64,000 nt of DNA from Natroniella sulfidigena (GTDB lineage: Bacteria > Bacillota > Halanaerobiia > Halobacteroidales > Halobacteroidaceae): positions 1-64,000 of the forward strand of contig NZ_JALKBY010000004.1 of assembly GCF_023223645.1 (NCBI RefSeq), read 5' to 3'. The notes beneath the pieces are model-generated. The model was given only the letters and a program-made list of their open reading frames with translations. It made no database searches and was not told the origin of the DNA. Made by a program: the position numbers and the translations under genes. Shown one piece after another: positions 27,243 through 36,915 of the stretch. Position 1 is the stretch's first letter, and each line of letters starts with the position of its first letter.

Positions 27243-28322
27243 CTACGCTGCTTTCTCAATCATCATCTTCAAAAACTTATTAAATAAGAACCCAGAGTCC
27301 TCTGGTCCTGGTGCTGCTTCAGGATGATACTGGATTGAAAAGATAGGTAACTGCTTGTGTTTAACTCCCTCTACTGTTCCATCATTTAAGTTGCGATGTG
27401 TTACCTCTACCTCCGCTGGTAAGCTATCTTCATCTAACGCATAGCCGTGATTTTGCGAAGTAATAAAGACCCGACCACTTGATAGATCTTTAACCGGCTG
27501 ATTTCCACCATGATGGCCAAACTTCATTTTATAAGTCTCCCCGCCTAGAGCAAGCCCCAATACATGATGGCCTAAACAGATTCCACTCAATGGTAAGACA
27601 CCAATCAACTCCTTAACCATCTCTACAACTTCAGGAATATCTTTAGGATCACCTGGCCCATTCGATAATAAGACTCCAGTAGGATTTAACTTTTTAATCT
27701 CTTCAGCACTAGTATTAGCAGGAACTACAGTTATCTGACAGCCTAACTGCACTAAAGAATCCAAAATACTACCCTTAACTCCTAAATCGACTACAACTAA
27801 ATTATGTTGAGCAGAATCTGAACCTAGAGTATAAATTTCATCTGTAGTAACCTGCTCAACTACATCACTTGGAAACTGACTTGCTTTAGCCTTCTCAATT
27901 AAGACCTGGGGATTACTCTCTTCAGTAGATATAATCCCTTGCATCATTCCTTCTTGGCGAATATGCTTAGTTAACGCCCTAGTATCTATTCCTTTAATCC
28001 CGATAATGTTATGCTGAGATAAATACTGACTACTTTTCCCTTCCGCCTTCCAATTACTTGGCATATCACAATCTTCTTTAACTATAAAGCCAGAAACTTG
28101 AACCTCAACTGATTCTATATCATCATCATTAACACCATAATTTCCGATCAATGGATAAGTCATTGTCACTAGTTGGCCCTTATAAGAAGGATCGGTTAAA
28201 ACTTCTTGATAACCGGTCATACTAGTATTAAAGACAACTTCACCAGTTACTTCACCTGTTGCTCCAAAGGATTGGCCCTCAAAGTAACGTCCATCCTCTA
28301 AAGCTAAAATAGCTTTTTTCAT
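27243..28322 (-). CDS. carA: Carbamoyl-phosphate synthase small subunit
   Basis: CarA is the glutaminase that feeds ammonia to CarB. The N-terminal domain begins KKAILALEDGRYFEGQSF. The C-terminal class I amidotransferase has the nucleophile in GICLGHHVLG, with His and Glu in QYHPEAAPG. Length is about 359. ATG 28322 is used. A TTG one codon upstream has better spacing to GGGAG (7 versus 10 nt) and cannot be excluded. No PyrR-type attenuator was recognised in the leader, which holds a repeat element instead. Confidence 0.96.
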   Translation of the reverse strand: MKKAILALEDGRYFEGQSFGATGEVTGEVVFNTSMTGYQEVLTDPSYKGQLVTMTYPLIGNYGVNDDDIESVEVQVSGFIVKEDCDMPSNWKAEGKSSQYLSQHNIIGIKGIDTRALTKHIRQEGMMQGIISTEESNPQVLIEKAKASQFPSDVVEQVTTDEIYTLGSDSAQHNLVVVDLGVKGSILDSLVQLGCQITVVPANTSAEEIKKLNPTGVLLSNGPGDPKDIPEVVEMVKELIGVLPLSGICLGHHVLGLALGGETYKMKFGHHGGNQPVKDLSSGRVFITSQNHGYALDEDSLPAEVEVTHRNLNDGTVEGVKHKQLPIFSIQYHPEAAPGPEDSGFLFNKFLKMMIEKAA

Positions 28323-28474
28323 CAATACTCAACTCCCTTACAAGTAGTAATTTATCTTATCTTATTCACCTTCCACTCTTCTTGTTAAGTAATTATACAT
28401 TAAAATGAATTTTTATGCAAGGGGTGATGTATAATTTCTCTTCTCTAATTATATTTCCTCTTAATTATGATATA

Positions 28475-28672
28475 TTGATATTTAGTGGCAAAATGCCACT
28501 AAATATCAGTGTACAGTTTACAATGTATAGTGTACAGTTAAAGAACTTAAGACCTTAAGATCAAAACCACTCTAAATCTTTAGATATAAGGTTTTTCAGA
28601 GATTTTTGCCCTTTATGATTTTGATCTTAACTGTAAACTCAATATTGTGGCACAAAAGTGCCACAATATTAT
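28475..28672. repeat. Hairpin-capped palindromic element (copy 6)
   Basis: Both ends are hairpins. The left pairs GATATTTAGTGGCA with its complement around AAA. The right pairs AATATTGTGGCAC around AAAA. Between them are CAGTGTA, CAGTTTA and related units, a core with AAGATCAAAACCA, and ACTGTAAACT. The gap between carA and the ylzJ-like gene holds this element and a terminator, and no ORF. Confidence 0.8.
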
Positions 28673-28674
28673 AA

Positions 28675-28703
28675 AAACACCGCCCATAACGGGCGGTGTT
28701 TAA
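28675..28703 (-). terminator. Terminator after the ylzJ-like gene
   Basis: AAACACCGCCC/GGGCGGTGTTT stem ending three bases from the gene stop. Confidence 0.88.
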
Positions 28704-28705
28704 AT

Positions 28706-28924
28706 TTATTCAATAACTGGCTTCAATTTAATATTATTACCCGGTTGATAATCACTCAATAAATAATCATTGGGATTTGAACTAATAATTCTAACAACTT
28801 CCCCTGACTCCATTGAGTTCATTTTTACTTCCAACGTAATTCCATCTATCTCAACTTCTAATAATTGATCTTCTGTTATCTCCTCTTCAGCTAAAAACTC
28901 AGGGGCTATCACTGAATAGTTCAT
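28706..28924 (-). CDS. YlzJ-like small protein
   Basis: A 72-residue acidic protein beginning MNYSVIAPE, overlapping the end of tepA by four bases (ATGA). Position and start match YlzJ, a small protein of unknown function that follows tepA in Bacillus. The opening YSV-x-P-E is the part I recognise; the rest is a weak match, so synteny carries most of the assignment. It is predicted to be made with TepA by translational coupling. Confidence 0.6.
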   Translation of the reverse strand: MNYSVIAPEFLAEEEITEDQLLEVEIDGITLEVKMNSMESGEVVRIISSNPNDYLLSDYQPGNNIKLKPVIE

Positions 28925-29820
28925 TGATTATCCTCCTCTAAAGCTTCAATTACACCTTGACGAGGCTTTACTCCCATCTGTTGCTGTTGTTGATTATTGT
29001 TTTGCATCTGTTGTTGGTTATTCTGCTGACCCTGTTGATTATTCTGTTGATCTTCAGGCATTAAGGAACGTAGCTTGTTGATTGCTTGTGATAATCCTCC
29101 GACTTCATTAATGATTCCTTCATTAACGGCATCATCACCAATTAATACTGTTCCTACATCTCTGACTAATTCTCCAGTCTCAAACATTAACTCCTTAAAC
29201 CTTTCCTCTGTAATAGCAGAATTTTGGGAAACAAATTTAATAATTCTCTCTTGCATCTTATCTAAATAATCATAAGTCTGTGGCACCCCAATTACCTTCC
29301 CTGTCAATCGGATTGGATGAACGATCATTGTTGCTGTTTTAGCTATAAAGGAATAATCGGTTGAGGCCGCAATTGGTACTCCAATACTATGACCACCTCC
29401 TAAGACTAAAGAGACTGTTGGCTTCGATAGACTAGCAAGCATTTCTGAAATAGCTAGTCCTGCTTCTATATCTCCTCCAACTGTATTTAAATTAACTATT
29501 ACTCCCTTGATCTTAGGATTTTGCTCAATTGCAGTCAACTGAGGAATTAAATGTTCATACTTAGTAGTCTTATTTTTAGGAGATAAGACACGATGTCCTT
29601 CAATCTGACCTACAATTGTCAATGAGTGTATATCAGTATTGGGTTGTTGTGGAATATTTGTCTGACCTAATTGTTTTAATGTTTGTAACTGTTGTTGCAT
29701 TTTCTGTTGTTGCTGCTTTTGATCTTGGCCCTGCTCTTGACCCTGATCTTGAGTAGGCTGGTTAGGCTGAGTAGTTGCTGGATTAGGAGAAACATCTTGA
29801 TCTTTTATTTCTTGATCCAT
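28921..29820 (-). CDS. tepA: TepA-like ClpP-fold serine protease of the sporulation locus
   Basis: A 299-residue protein with a ClpP/SppA-type core at about 65-240. The oxyanion loop [14 protein letters not shown], the nucleophile in [12 protein letters not shown] and the catalytic His in MIVHPIR are visible. TepA in Bacillus acts in spore protein turnover or translocation, and the neighbours rnj and ylzJ are the same here. The core is flanked by unusual tails. Residues about 15-55 and 255-285 are mostly Gln and Asn, low-complexity stretches not seen in typical TepA. The ATG has a good ribosome site. Confidence 0.85.
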   Translation of the reverse strand: MDQEIKDQDVSPNPATTQPNQPTQDQGQEQGQDQKQQQQKMQQQLQTLKQLGQTNIPQQPNTDIHSLTIVGQIEGHRVLSPKNKTTKYEHLIPQLTAIEQNPKIKGVIVNLNTVGGDIEAGLAISEMLASLSKPTVSLVLGGGHSIGVPIAASTDYSFIAKTATMIVHPIRLTGKVIGVPQTYDYLDKMQERIIKFVSQNSAITEERFKELMFETGELVRDVGTVLIGDDAVNEGIINEVGGLSQAINKLRSLMPEDQQNNQQGQQNNQQQMQNNNQQQQQMGVKPRQGVIEALEEDNQ

Positions 29821-29913
29821 TCTTTATCTCACTCCTTTTTTATCTTACTACTTAGTATAATAAACTACTTATTTAATATTCATTTTAAAACAAAAAAATT
29901 GCCTCCAGCAACT

Positions 29914-29948
29914 TAGCTTAAGTCTCAGATTAAGTTTAAGTAAAACCA
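29914..29948. repeat. Half repeat array with period-6 units
   Basis: Units AGCTTA, AGTCTC, AGATTA, AGTTTA and AGTAAA end in the same AGTAAAACC junction as full elements. No right arm is visible before the terminator at 30007. Confidence 0.5.
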
Positions 29949-30006
29949 ATAAACATAGCTAATAAAAAATTCTATGAAATCTAAAAAACAATAATTTCCC
30001 TAATAA

Positions 30007-30041
30007 CAAAAAAACACCGCAGAAATAACTTCTGCGATGTT
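30007..30041 (-). terminator. Terminator after the RNase J gene
   Basis: ACACCGCAGAA/TTCTGCGATGT stem with a T-run on the minus strand, 36 bases after the stop. Confidence 0.85.
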
Positions 30042-30076
30042 TGTAAATGGTTCAGATTCCAAAAATATTATACTGT

Positions 30077-31744
30077 TTAAACTTCCATAATAATCGGTAA
30101 GATCATTGGCTTTCTTCTGATCTTATTATATAAATAATTATTTAAGGCATCTCTAATTTCAGATTTTAAAACAGACCACTCAGTAACATTATTCTCTTCA
30201 CACTTGCTGAGTGCTTTTTCTACTTTTTTCGTAGCATCTTCAATTAATTGTTCAGATTCTCTAATATAAACAAAACCACGCGAAATAATATCAGGGCCAG
30301 ATAAGACTTTACCTTGACTATTAATAGTAACAACAACCATCAAGATACCATTTTCAGATAAAACCCTTCTATCACGCAGAACAATATTACCTACATCTCC
30401 AACTCCTAAACCATCAATCAATACTCGTCCCGCTTTAACACTACCTTCAATTTGACCTTCTTCAGGTGTCAATCTAATCTTATCCCCCAAATCAGGTATA
30501 AAGATATTTTCCTTAGGAACACCTACAGTTTCAGCTAATTTAGCATGCAAATGTAAGTGTCTGTATTCTCCATGTACCGGGAAAAAGTACTTAGGTTTAG
30601 TTAAATTCAGCATTAACTTAAGTTCTTCTTGGCTTGCATGTCCAGAAACATGAACACCAGAGACAGCTTCATAAACTACATTTGCTCCTTGCTTAAATAA
30701 TTGATTGATTGTCCGACCAACTGCCTTAACATTTCCAGGAATAGCAGTAGCAGAAACAATAACTGTATCTCCATCATCGATACTGATTTGACGATGGTCA
30801 CCTCTAGCTATCCGCGTCAATGCAGCTCGTGGTTCACCTTGACTTCCTGTTGTCAATAATACTACCTTATGATCAGGTAATTTCTTTACCTCATGTAGAT
30901 CAATCAACATACCTTCAGGAATATCTAAATAACCCAAATCTTTAGCAATTTGAACATTATTTAACATACTCCGACCACTTAAAGCAACCTTACGATCATA
31001 CTTCATAGCTGCATCAAAAACCTGCTGAATTCGATTAATATTAGAAGCAAAGCTAGCTACAATAACTTTTCTCTCTGCTTCTTCATAAATTTCATCTATC
31101 GTCTTTTTAACCTCTCTTTCTGACATTGTAAAACCTTCACGTTCCACATTAGTACTATCAGAAAATAAAGCTAACACTCCTTCATCTCCTAGCTCTGCTA
31201 ATTTATGCAGATCAGCCATCTTCCCATCAATTGGTGTCTGATCAAATTTGAAATCACTAGCATAAACAAGTGGCCCAGCTGGAGTATGAACTGCTAATGC
31301 ACAAGCATCCTGAATACTATGGTTAACTCGAATAAATTCAACCTTAAAAGAACCAACTTGAGCTGAATGCCCTGGATAAACATGCTTCAAATAAGAGTTA
31401 GACAATAGATTATGAGATTCTAGTTTACCTCTTAATAACCCTAGAGTTAATTTCGTTCCATAGACGGGAACATTAATCTTCTTCAACAAGTAAGGAATTC
31501 CTCCTATATGATCCTCATGCCCATGAGTTAAAACAACCCCTTGAATCTTATCCCGATTCTCAAATAAATAAGACATATCTGGAATAACTAAATCTATTCC
31601 ATATAGATCATCTTCAGGAAATTTCACCCCGGAGTCTATAATTAGTATCTCATCATTTACTTCAACCGCCATCATATTTTTTCCAATTTCCCCTATTCCT
31701 CCTAGAGGAACAACTGTAACTGACCCTATTTTATTGTTTGACAT
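30077..31744 (-). CDS. rnj: Ribonuclease J
   Basis: A 555-residue metallo-beta-lactamase/beta-CASP nuclease with 5'-exonuclease and endonuclease activity, central to mRNA turnover and rRNA maturation in Firmicutes. Zinc motif HGHEDHIGG is near residue 75, with further His and Asp in NHSIQDA and YASDFKFD. Beta-CASP motifs FASNINRIQQ, TTGSQGEP and SGHASQEE follow, then the C-terminal RNase J domain. It sits between dapA and tepA, the position of rnjB in Bacillus. I keep rnj because only one copy is visible. Ribosome site GGAGG lies 14 nt before the ATG, rather far. Confidence 0.95.
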   Translation of the reverse strand: MSNNKIGSVTVVPLGGIGEIGKNMMAVEVNDEILIIDSGVKFPEDDLYGIDLVIPDMSYLFENRDKIQGVVLTHGHEDHIGGIPYLLKKINVPVYGTKLTLGLLRGKLESHNLLSNSYLKHVYPGHSAQVGSFKVEFIRVNHSIQDACALAVHTPAGPLVYASDFKFDQTPIDGKMADLHKLAELGDEGVLALFSDSTNVEREGFTMSEREVKKTIDEIYEEAERKVIVASFASNINRIQQVFDAAMKYDRKVALSGRSMLNNVQIAKDLGYLDIPEGMLIDLHEVKKLPDHKVVLLTTGSQGEPRAALTRIARGDHRQISIDDGDTVIVSATAIPGNVKAVGRTINQLFKQGANVVYEAVSGVHVSGHASQEELKLMLNLTKPKYFFPVHGEYRHLHLHAKLAETVGVPKENIFIPDLGDKIRLTPEEGQIEGSVKAGRVLIDGLGVGDVGNIVLRDRRVLSENGILMVVVTINSQGKVLSGPDIISRGFVYIRESEQLIEDATKKVEKALSKCEENNVTEWSVLKSEIRDALNNYLYNKIRRKPMILPIIMEV

Positions 31745-31876
31745 CTAATTAACACACACCTCCAAATTAATAAATTATTTCTTTTTTTGACATTTAAAAA
31801 TTTATACGTAATCTTTATTAATAACTATCTTATTTAAAATCTAACCGAAACTCCACAGTATAATACTCTAGTTCAT

Positions 31877-31905
31877 ATTATAAAACATTTTCTACTTAAA
31901 TACAA
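31877..31905 (-). promoter_or_regulatory. Candidate promoter of the RNase J gene
   Basis: TATAAT (31877-31882) and a weak -35 TTGTAT are 17 bases apart on the minus strand, in the A/T-rich gap after the dap operon terminator. Confidence 0.5.
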
Positions 31906-31959
31906 GTAAGATTGCCCTAATTCATCAAATTTAAAAATTATTCCATCTAATCAAAGGAT

Positions 31960-32002
31960 AAATTAAGGAAGGTCACCACGAAAGGTGACCTTCCTTAATT
32001 TA
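31960..32002 (-). terminator. Terminator of the lysine/dipicolinate operon
   Basis: An 18-bp stem AAATTAAGGAAGGTCACC with its exact complement, 15 bases after the dapA stop. Confidence 0.92.
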
Positions 32003-32016
32003 TCATATCTATAAAT

Positions 32017-32895
32017 CTAAATCAAATTATATTCTGCTAGAACATCTTTTAATTCAGCCTCTTGTTGATCATTTAAACCATTTAATGGTGCTCTGAATCC
32101 ACCTACTTGCTGACCTATTAAATTCAATCCAGTCTTTACAGGAATAGGATTAGTTGTAATAAACATAGTCTTAAACAACTTATTAAGCTCTTTATTTTTT
32201 TCAATAGCCTTTTCTACCTTACCAGCTTTAAAAGATGTAATCATCTCTTTAATCTGATCACCTACTAAATGAGATGATACACTGACTACACCAGTTCCAC
32301 CAATCGATAACAATGGTAAAATCAAACTATCTTCCCCACTATAAATTTTAAAATCATCATCAGTCATTCTGTGAACCATAATTGCTTGATCTACATCACC
32401 GCTTGCTTCTTTAAGTGCAACAATATTATCAATTTTAGATAATTTAGCTACTGTTTCAGGTTCAACATTTCTTCCTGTTCTTCCTGGTACATTATAAAGC
32501 ATTACAGGTAGATCAGTTACATCAGCAATCGATTTAAAATGATTATAGAGCCCATCTTGAGGAGGTTTGTTATAGTATGGCGTTACTAACATAACACCAT
32601 CAACACCTATCTCCTCTGCTTTCTTAGTTAATTCAATACCAGCTTGTGTTGAATAAGAACCTGTTCCTGCTATTATAGTAGCTTGCTCACCTACAGCCTC
32701 ATTAATAACTTCCAATAACTTTACCTTTTCTTCTACTGTCAATGTAGGTACTTCTCCTGTCGTTCCTAATACAACTAAACCATCAGACCCATTATTAAGT
32801 AAATATTCTGCTAGTTCTACAGCTCGGTCATAATCAACCTCTAAATCATCATCAAAAGGGGTTACCATTGCTGTTAATACTTCACCAAATTCCAT
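32017..32895 (-). CDS. dapA: 4-Hydroxy-tetrahydrodipicolinate synthase
   Basis: DapA condenses pyruvate and aspartate semialdehyde, the first committed step to lysine, diaminopimelate and dipicolinate. Motifs: GTTGEVPTL, the Tyr in YNVPGRTG, and the Schiff-base Lys in IVALKEASGD. Length is about 292 from ATG 32895, 9 nt after GGAGGTG. A GTG further upstream lies inside that ribosome site and is rejected. It is the last gene of the riboswitch-controlled operon. Confidence 0.96.
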   Translation of the reverse strand: MEFGEVLTAMVTPFDDDLEVDYDRAVELAEYLLNNGSDGLVVLGTTGEVPTLTVEEKVKLLEVINEAVGEQATIIAGTGSYSTQAGIELTKKAEEIGVDGVMLVTPYYNKPPQDGLYNHFKSIADVTDLPVMLYNVPGRTGRNVEPETVAKLSKIDNIVALKEASGDVDQAIMVHRMTDDDFKIYSGEDSLILPLLSIGGTGVVSVSSHLVGDQIKEMITSFKAGKVEKAIEKNKELNKLFKTMFITTNPIPVKTGLNLIGQQVGGFRAPLNGLNDQQEAELKDVLAEYNLI

Positions 32896-32916
32896 ATTTA
32901 CAAACACCTCCGCTTT

Positions 32917-34137
32917 TTAGTCACCTAAGTTAAAATAATCATGTAAGGCACACAGGCTTTTTTCTTCATCTTTCTTCTTAATTAAACAAGAAATTGTAGT
33001 ATGTGAGTCTGTCGTTTGATAAATCGATACATCTGCATCAGTTAAGGCCTCAACGATTCGAGCCATTACTCCAGGTACACCTACCATTCCAGCTCCTACA
33101 ATCGAAACTTTAACAAAATCCTGTAATAATTCATATTGATATCCTTCTTCATCTAACAATTCAGAAGCTAATTCTACAGCCTCAGTATTAATCATAAACG
33201 TAATTAAATCAGGTCTAACATTAATAAAATCTACACTTATTCCTTCATCAGCTAGTATCCTAAAACACCCTAAAGCAGTAGCATCTTCTTGTTCCGCTCT
33301 GGGAAAAATCTTAAGCAGATCTAAGTTAGTTCTACTAGTAATTCCTGTAACTATTTTATCACCTTTAATCTCTATCTCATCTTGCTCGAAAGCATTAGAA
33401 ATTACAGTTCCCTGTGCATCACTAAATGTAGAACGAATAATTACTGGAACCCGCTCCCTTTTAGATATTTCAGCTGCCCGAGGATGAATAACCCTTGCCC
33501 CTTGATAAGCTAATTCACAGGCTTCATTATAGGTAACATGCTTTAAAGTTTTAGCATTAGGAACTATTCTAGGATCTGCTGTCATCACCCCTTCAACATC
33601 CGTATAAATCTCTACCATTTCAGCATGTAAAGCAGCTCCTAAAGCACAAGCAGTTGTATCAGAACCTCCTCGACCTAAGGTTGTAATCTCTCCACTCTCT
33701 GAAATCCCTTGAAATCCAGCTATAATTGGAATCTTTCCTTTATCTAAGACATCTAATATCTTACGAGCCTTAACCTCTTTAATCCGGGTATTACCAAAGT
33801 TATCATCAGTTATAATCCCAGCTTGAGCTCCAGTCAATGGTTCAGCTTCATAACCTCTTGCTTTTAAAGCCTGAGTAATAACTACACTTGAAATCACTTC
33901 ACCACAAGACATTAATAAGTCTTTGGCCCGGGGATCTATAGTATCATATACTTCTTGTGCAAAGTTAATTAACGTATCTGTAGCATATGGGGCTCCTTCT
34001 CTACCGATTGCCGATACAACGACAACAGGCTTATACCCTTGGTTAATACAGTTGATTACTTTATCAATCACCTGTTCTCGTCGTTTAGGCGTAGCAACCG
34101 ACGAACCACCAAACTTTTGAATTACTATCTTATACAT
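32917..34137 (-). CDS. dapG: Aspartate kinase
   Basis: Aspartokinase phosphorylates aspartate at the head of the pathway. It has 406 residues with the N-terminal KFGGSSV, the substrate loop TLGRGGSDTTA, YTDVEGVMTADPR, and two C-terminal ACT domains (VSIVGAGMVGVPGV). Position between asd and dapA matches Bacillus dapG, the diaminopimelate-inhibited isozyme used in sporulation. Feedback specificity cannot be read from sequence. The ribosome site is GTGAGGTG. Confidence 0.95.
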   Translation of the reverse strand: MYKIVIQKFGGSSVATPKRREQVIDKVINCINQGYKPVVVVSAIGREGAPYATDTLINFAQEVYDTIDPRAKDLLMSCGEVISSVVITQALKARGYEAEPLTGAQAGIITDDNFGNTRIKEVKARKILDVLDKGKIPIIAGFQGISESGEITTLGRGGSDTTACALGAALHAEMVEIYTDVEGVMTADPRIVPNAKTLKHVTYNEACELAYQGARVIHPRAAEISKRERVPVIIRSTFSDAQGTVISNAFEQDEIEIKGDKIVTGITSRTNLDLLKIFPRAEQEDATALGCFRILADEGISVDFINVRPDLITFMINTEAVELASELLDEEGYQYELLQDFVKVSIVGAGMVGVPGVMARIVEALTDADVSIYQTTDSHTTISCLIKKKDEEKSLCALHDYFNLGD

Positions 34138-34157
34138 TCAATCACCTCACTTTACAC

Positions 34158-35156
34158 TCAAATTAACTTCTCAGCAATTTGAATCGTATTTAAAGCAGCC
34201 CCCTTCCTTAAATTATTAGCCACTACCCATAAATTCAAACCATGCTCAACAGTATCATCTTTTCTGATTCTTCCGACCAATACATCATCAGTTTTCTCTG
34301 TATCCAACTGTACAGGATAAGCCAATTCAGCTGGATTATCGACGACCTTTACTCCAGAAAAATCATCTAATAATTGCTTAGTTTCTTCTACAGTCAATTG
34401 ATCATCAGTTTCTAAGTTAATAGCTTCAGCATGACCAATCAAAACTGGTATTCTCACAGCAGTTGCTGTTATTTTTATCGCTTCATCATCCATAATCTTC
34501 TTAGTTTCATTGACCATTTTTAGCTCTTCTTTAGTATAACCATCATCAAAGAAGACATCAATATGTGGTAAGGCATTAAAAGCAATCTGTTTAGGATAGA
34601 CCTCTGATTTTACTTCATCACCAGCTGAAATTGCTCTTGTCTGTTCTTTTAATTCATCCATTGCATCTTTACCAGTTCCTGATACAGCCTGATAAGTAGA
34701 AACGACTATTCTTTTAATTCCAACTTGATCATAAATAGGTTTTAAAGCTGCTACCATCTGAATTGTAGAACAATTTGGATTAGCTATAATTCCATTATGT
34801 TTAGCTATATCATCTGGGTTAACTTCAGGTACTACTAATGGTACCTCATCATCCATTCTAAAAGCACTACTATTATCTATTACGACAGTACCTCTTTTTA
34901 CTGCTTCAGGGGCCAACTTCTTACTAGCACTTCCTCCCGCACTAAACAAGGCAATATCAACATCCTCAAAAGAATCAGGAGTTGTCACCTCAACAACATA
35001 CTCTTCCCCTTTACAAGTCATTACCGTACCAGCAGAACGTTCTGTCGCCAACAACTTCAAATCAGTGAATGGAAAATCCCTCTCCTCCAAAATACTTACC
35101 ATCTCACGACCTACTGCTCCTGTTGCACCTACTACCGCTACATTTAACTTTTCCAT
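34158..35156 (-). CDS. asd: Aspartate-semialdehyde dehydrogenase
   Basis: Asd reduces aspartyl phosphate to aspartate semialdehyde. It has 332 residues with the NADP loop VGATGAVGREM, the active Cys in NPNCSTIQ, and the catalytic His in VLIGHAEA. The ribosome site is AAGGAGGAA. It precedes dapG by 20 bases. Confidence 0.96.
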   Translation of the reverse strand: MEKLNVAVVGATGAVGREMVSILEERDFPFTDLKLLATERSAGTVMTCKGEEYVVEVTTPDSFEDVDIALFSAGGSASKKLAPEAVKRGTVVIDNSSAFRMDDEVPLVVPEVNPDDIAKHNGIIANPNCSTIQMVAALKPIYDQVGIKRIVVSTYQAVSGTGKDAMDELKEQTRAISAGDEVKSEVYPKQIAFNALPHIDVFFDDGYTKEELKMVNETKKIMDDEAIKITATAVRIPVLIGHAEAINLETDDQLTVEETKQLLDDFSGVKVVDNPAELAYPVQLDTEKTDDVLVGRIRKDDTVEHGLNLWVVANNLRKGAALNTIQIAEKLI

Positions 35157-35182
35157 ATTTAATTCCTCCTTGATAAGATTAA

Positions 35183-35260
35183 TTTATAATCAACAATTTA
35201 TAATTAATAGTTAAAAGCATTTTAATTATAAATTGTTAACTGCTAATTGTCAATTGATTA
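35183..35260. repeat. Short palindromic element between dpaB and asd (copy 7)
   Basis: Degenerate 7-mers (TATAATC, AACAATT, TATAATT, AATAGTT) face complementary units (TAATTGT, CAATTGA). The right arm runs into the dpaB stop codon, and the left arm starts just upstream of the asd ribosome site. It is the most decayed two-armed copy. Confidence 0.6.
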
Positions 35261-35851
35261 GATTCCTTTATATTCAATAATCACAGGTTGTAACTGTTTA
35301 CCTTCTAACGCATATTGAGTCGTTTCAACAACCAAGTCCATTCTAGCAACCAAAGAATTTGGTTTCTCAGTCGGATTATCCTGCCCTAAAGGAACAAGAT
35401 ACAAATTAGGTATATTTAAAGCTTTACCTATATTGGCAGCATTATTGCCTAAAGCATCATTGGTCGCTACAGCTAATACTGTTGCTCGACTATTACGCAA
35501 ATGGGCCTTTACTGCCATAACTACAGTTGTATCAGTAATTCCATTGACTATTTTAGCTATAGTATTTCCTGTACAGGGAGCAACAATCAATATATCCAAT
35601 AACTCCCTAGGGCCAATCGGCTCAACTTCCGAAATTGATGTCCAAGGCTTGTTCCCTGTAATCTTAGTCACTTCTTCTCTCCACTTTTGGGGTGTTCCAA
35701 ATCTAGTCTTATATGTTTGAACTGCTTCTGATAAGATAGGCTGAACTTCCGCACCTAAATCGACCAACCTCTTCATTTCAGGTAAGACTTGCTCTAAAGT
35801 ACAATGCGAACCAGTTAAAGCAAAACCAATCTTCTTCCCAGCAACATCCAC
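35258..35851 (-). CDS. dpaB: Dipicolinate synthase subunit B
   Basis: A flavoprotein-fold subunit (SpoVFB) that works with DpaA to oxidise dihydrodipicolinate to dipicolinate, the calcium chelator of the spore core. Motifs: KKIGFALTGSHCT, EPIGPRELLD, APCTGNTIAKI, AVATNDALG and KPNSLVARMD. GTG 35851 is chosen, 9 nt after GGAGG; a TTG two codons upstream would be too close. Length is about 197. Its presence indicates endospore formation. Confidence 0.95.
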   Translation of the reverse strand: MDVAGKKIGFALTGSHCTLEQVLPEMKRLVDLGAEVQPILSEAVQTYKTRFGTPQKWREEVTKITGNKPWTSISEVEPIGPRELLDILIVAPCTGNTIAKIVNGITDTTVVMAVKAHLRNSRATVLAVATNDALGNNAANIGKALNIPNLYLVPLGQDNPTEKPNSLVARMDLVVETTQYALEGKQLQPVIIEYKGI

Positions 35852-35936
35852 AGACAAGCACCTCCCTATAAGCTGTGAATTATAAACTTTGAGCCATAAG
35901 TTATGTGATCCATTTTATCTATATATAATTAGTAGC

Positions 35937-36821
35937 TCATTGCTCTTTTAGTATAATTCGAGGGATAATCTCACTTAAAATCTTTCCAGCACTTGTAGGG
36001 GCAACTTTACCAGGCAATCCTAATGCTAATTCAGCCTTGATTCCTAGTTCTTGAGCTGCTTCAAAATCAGTTCCTCCAGGTGCAGAAGCTAAATCAATAA
36101 TGATAGCCTCTGGATTTACCTGTTCTAAAATTTCTCGATCTAAGACCATAACTGGAACTGTATTAAAGATAAAGTCTGCTTCAGCTATCTGGTCAGCTAA
36201 ATCTACAAAATCAACCGGAGTTAATCCTAGCTCAACTGCTCGTGCTAAATCTTTAGGCTTTCTTGCCACACCATAAGTCTTACTACCTAAATCATGTAAC
36301 ATTCTAGCTAGTGTTAGACCAACTCTACCTAATCCTAGTACAAAAGAATTATTATTATGCAATGTAATTGGCATCTCCCTGATAGCAATTTCAATCGCTC
36401 CTTCTGCTGTCGGAATTGCATTTAAGATAGCCACTTCATCAAGGTCAGCCAACTCTACTAATTGAAGTTGATACTTCTGGCACCATTCTTTAATCTTAGG
36501 TTTAGCAAACCCTATAAAAAAGATGGTATTAGGCTCTAAACTAGCAAAAAAGTCCTCTGTTAAATAAATATCCAGATTGTTAAAGGTCTTTTTTATCTTA
36601 TACTCAGTATCAGTTCCAGTCATCGGAGCTATTACTGCTTTTAAATCAGTAGTTTCTAATTCTTCTAATGAATTAACTATATCTATATTTTGCTCATTTA
36701 ATTGACTAGGTCTTCCCACTACTTCTAAAGCAGCTCCCTGGTTTAATAAGTTAGATATCAATTCTAACTCTCGAGCATCTCCCCCCAAAACAGCAACCTC
36801 TAGTCCTGTTAAATCATACAT
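35937..36821 (-). CDS. dpaA: Dipicolinate synthase subunit A
   Basis: A 294-residue NAD(P)-binding subunit (SpoVFA). Motifs are VAVLGGDARELE at the N-terminus, GLGRVGLTLARML for the dinucleotide loop, and IIDLASAPGGTDF and GLPGKVAPTSAG at the C-terminus. The ATG follows AGGGGGG. In Bacillus the pair is switched on in the mother cell. Here it lies between dapB and dpaB inside the lysine-riboswitch operon. A CATAGAAT box at 36867-36874, like sporulation-sigma -10 elements, may give it a separate promoter. Confidence 0.95.
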   Translation of the reverse strand: MYDLTGLEVAVLGGDARELELISNLLNQGAALEVVGRPSQLNEQNIDIVNSLEELETTDLKAVIAPMTGTDTEYKIKKTFNNLDIYLTEDFFASLEPNTIFFIGFAKPKIKEWCQKYQLQLVELADLDEVAILNAIPTAEGAIEIAIREMPITLHNNNSFVLGLGRVGLTLARMLHDLGSKTYGVARKPKDLARAVELGLTPVDFVDLADQIAEADFIFNTVPVMVLDREILEQVNPEAIIIDLASAPGGTDFEAAQELGIKAELALGLPGKVAPTSAGKILSEIIPRIILKEQ

Positions 36822-36915
36822 CTAATTATCCCCCCTTTCTAGTTTGACTTAATCACTATCAATATCATTCTATGTATAACTAAAAGAGATAGTGCTTGTC
36901 TAAAATTAATTAATT

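Noticed and set aside
28330-28440. PyrR-type attenuator ahead of carA
   Set aside because: I could not find the conserved PyrR-binding loop or a competing terminator pair in the leader.
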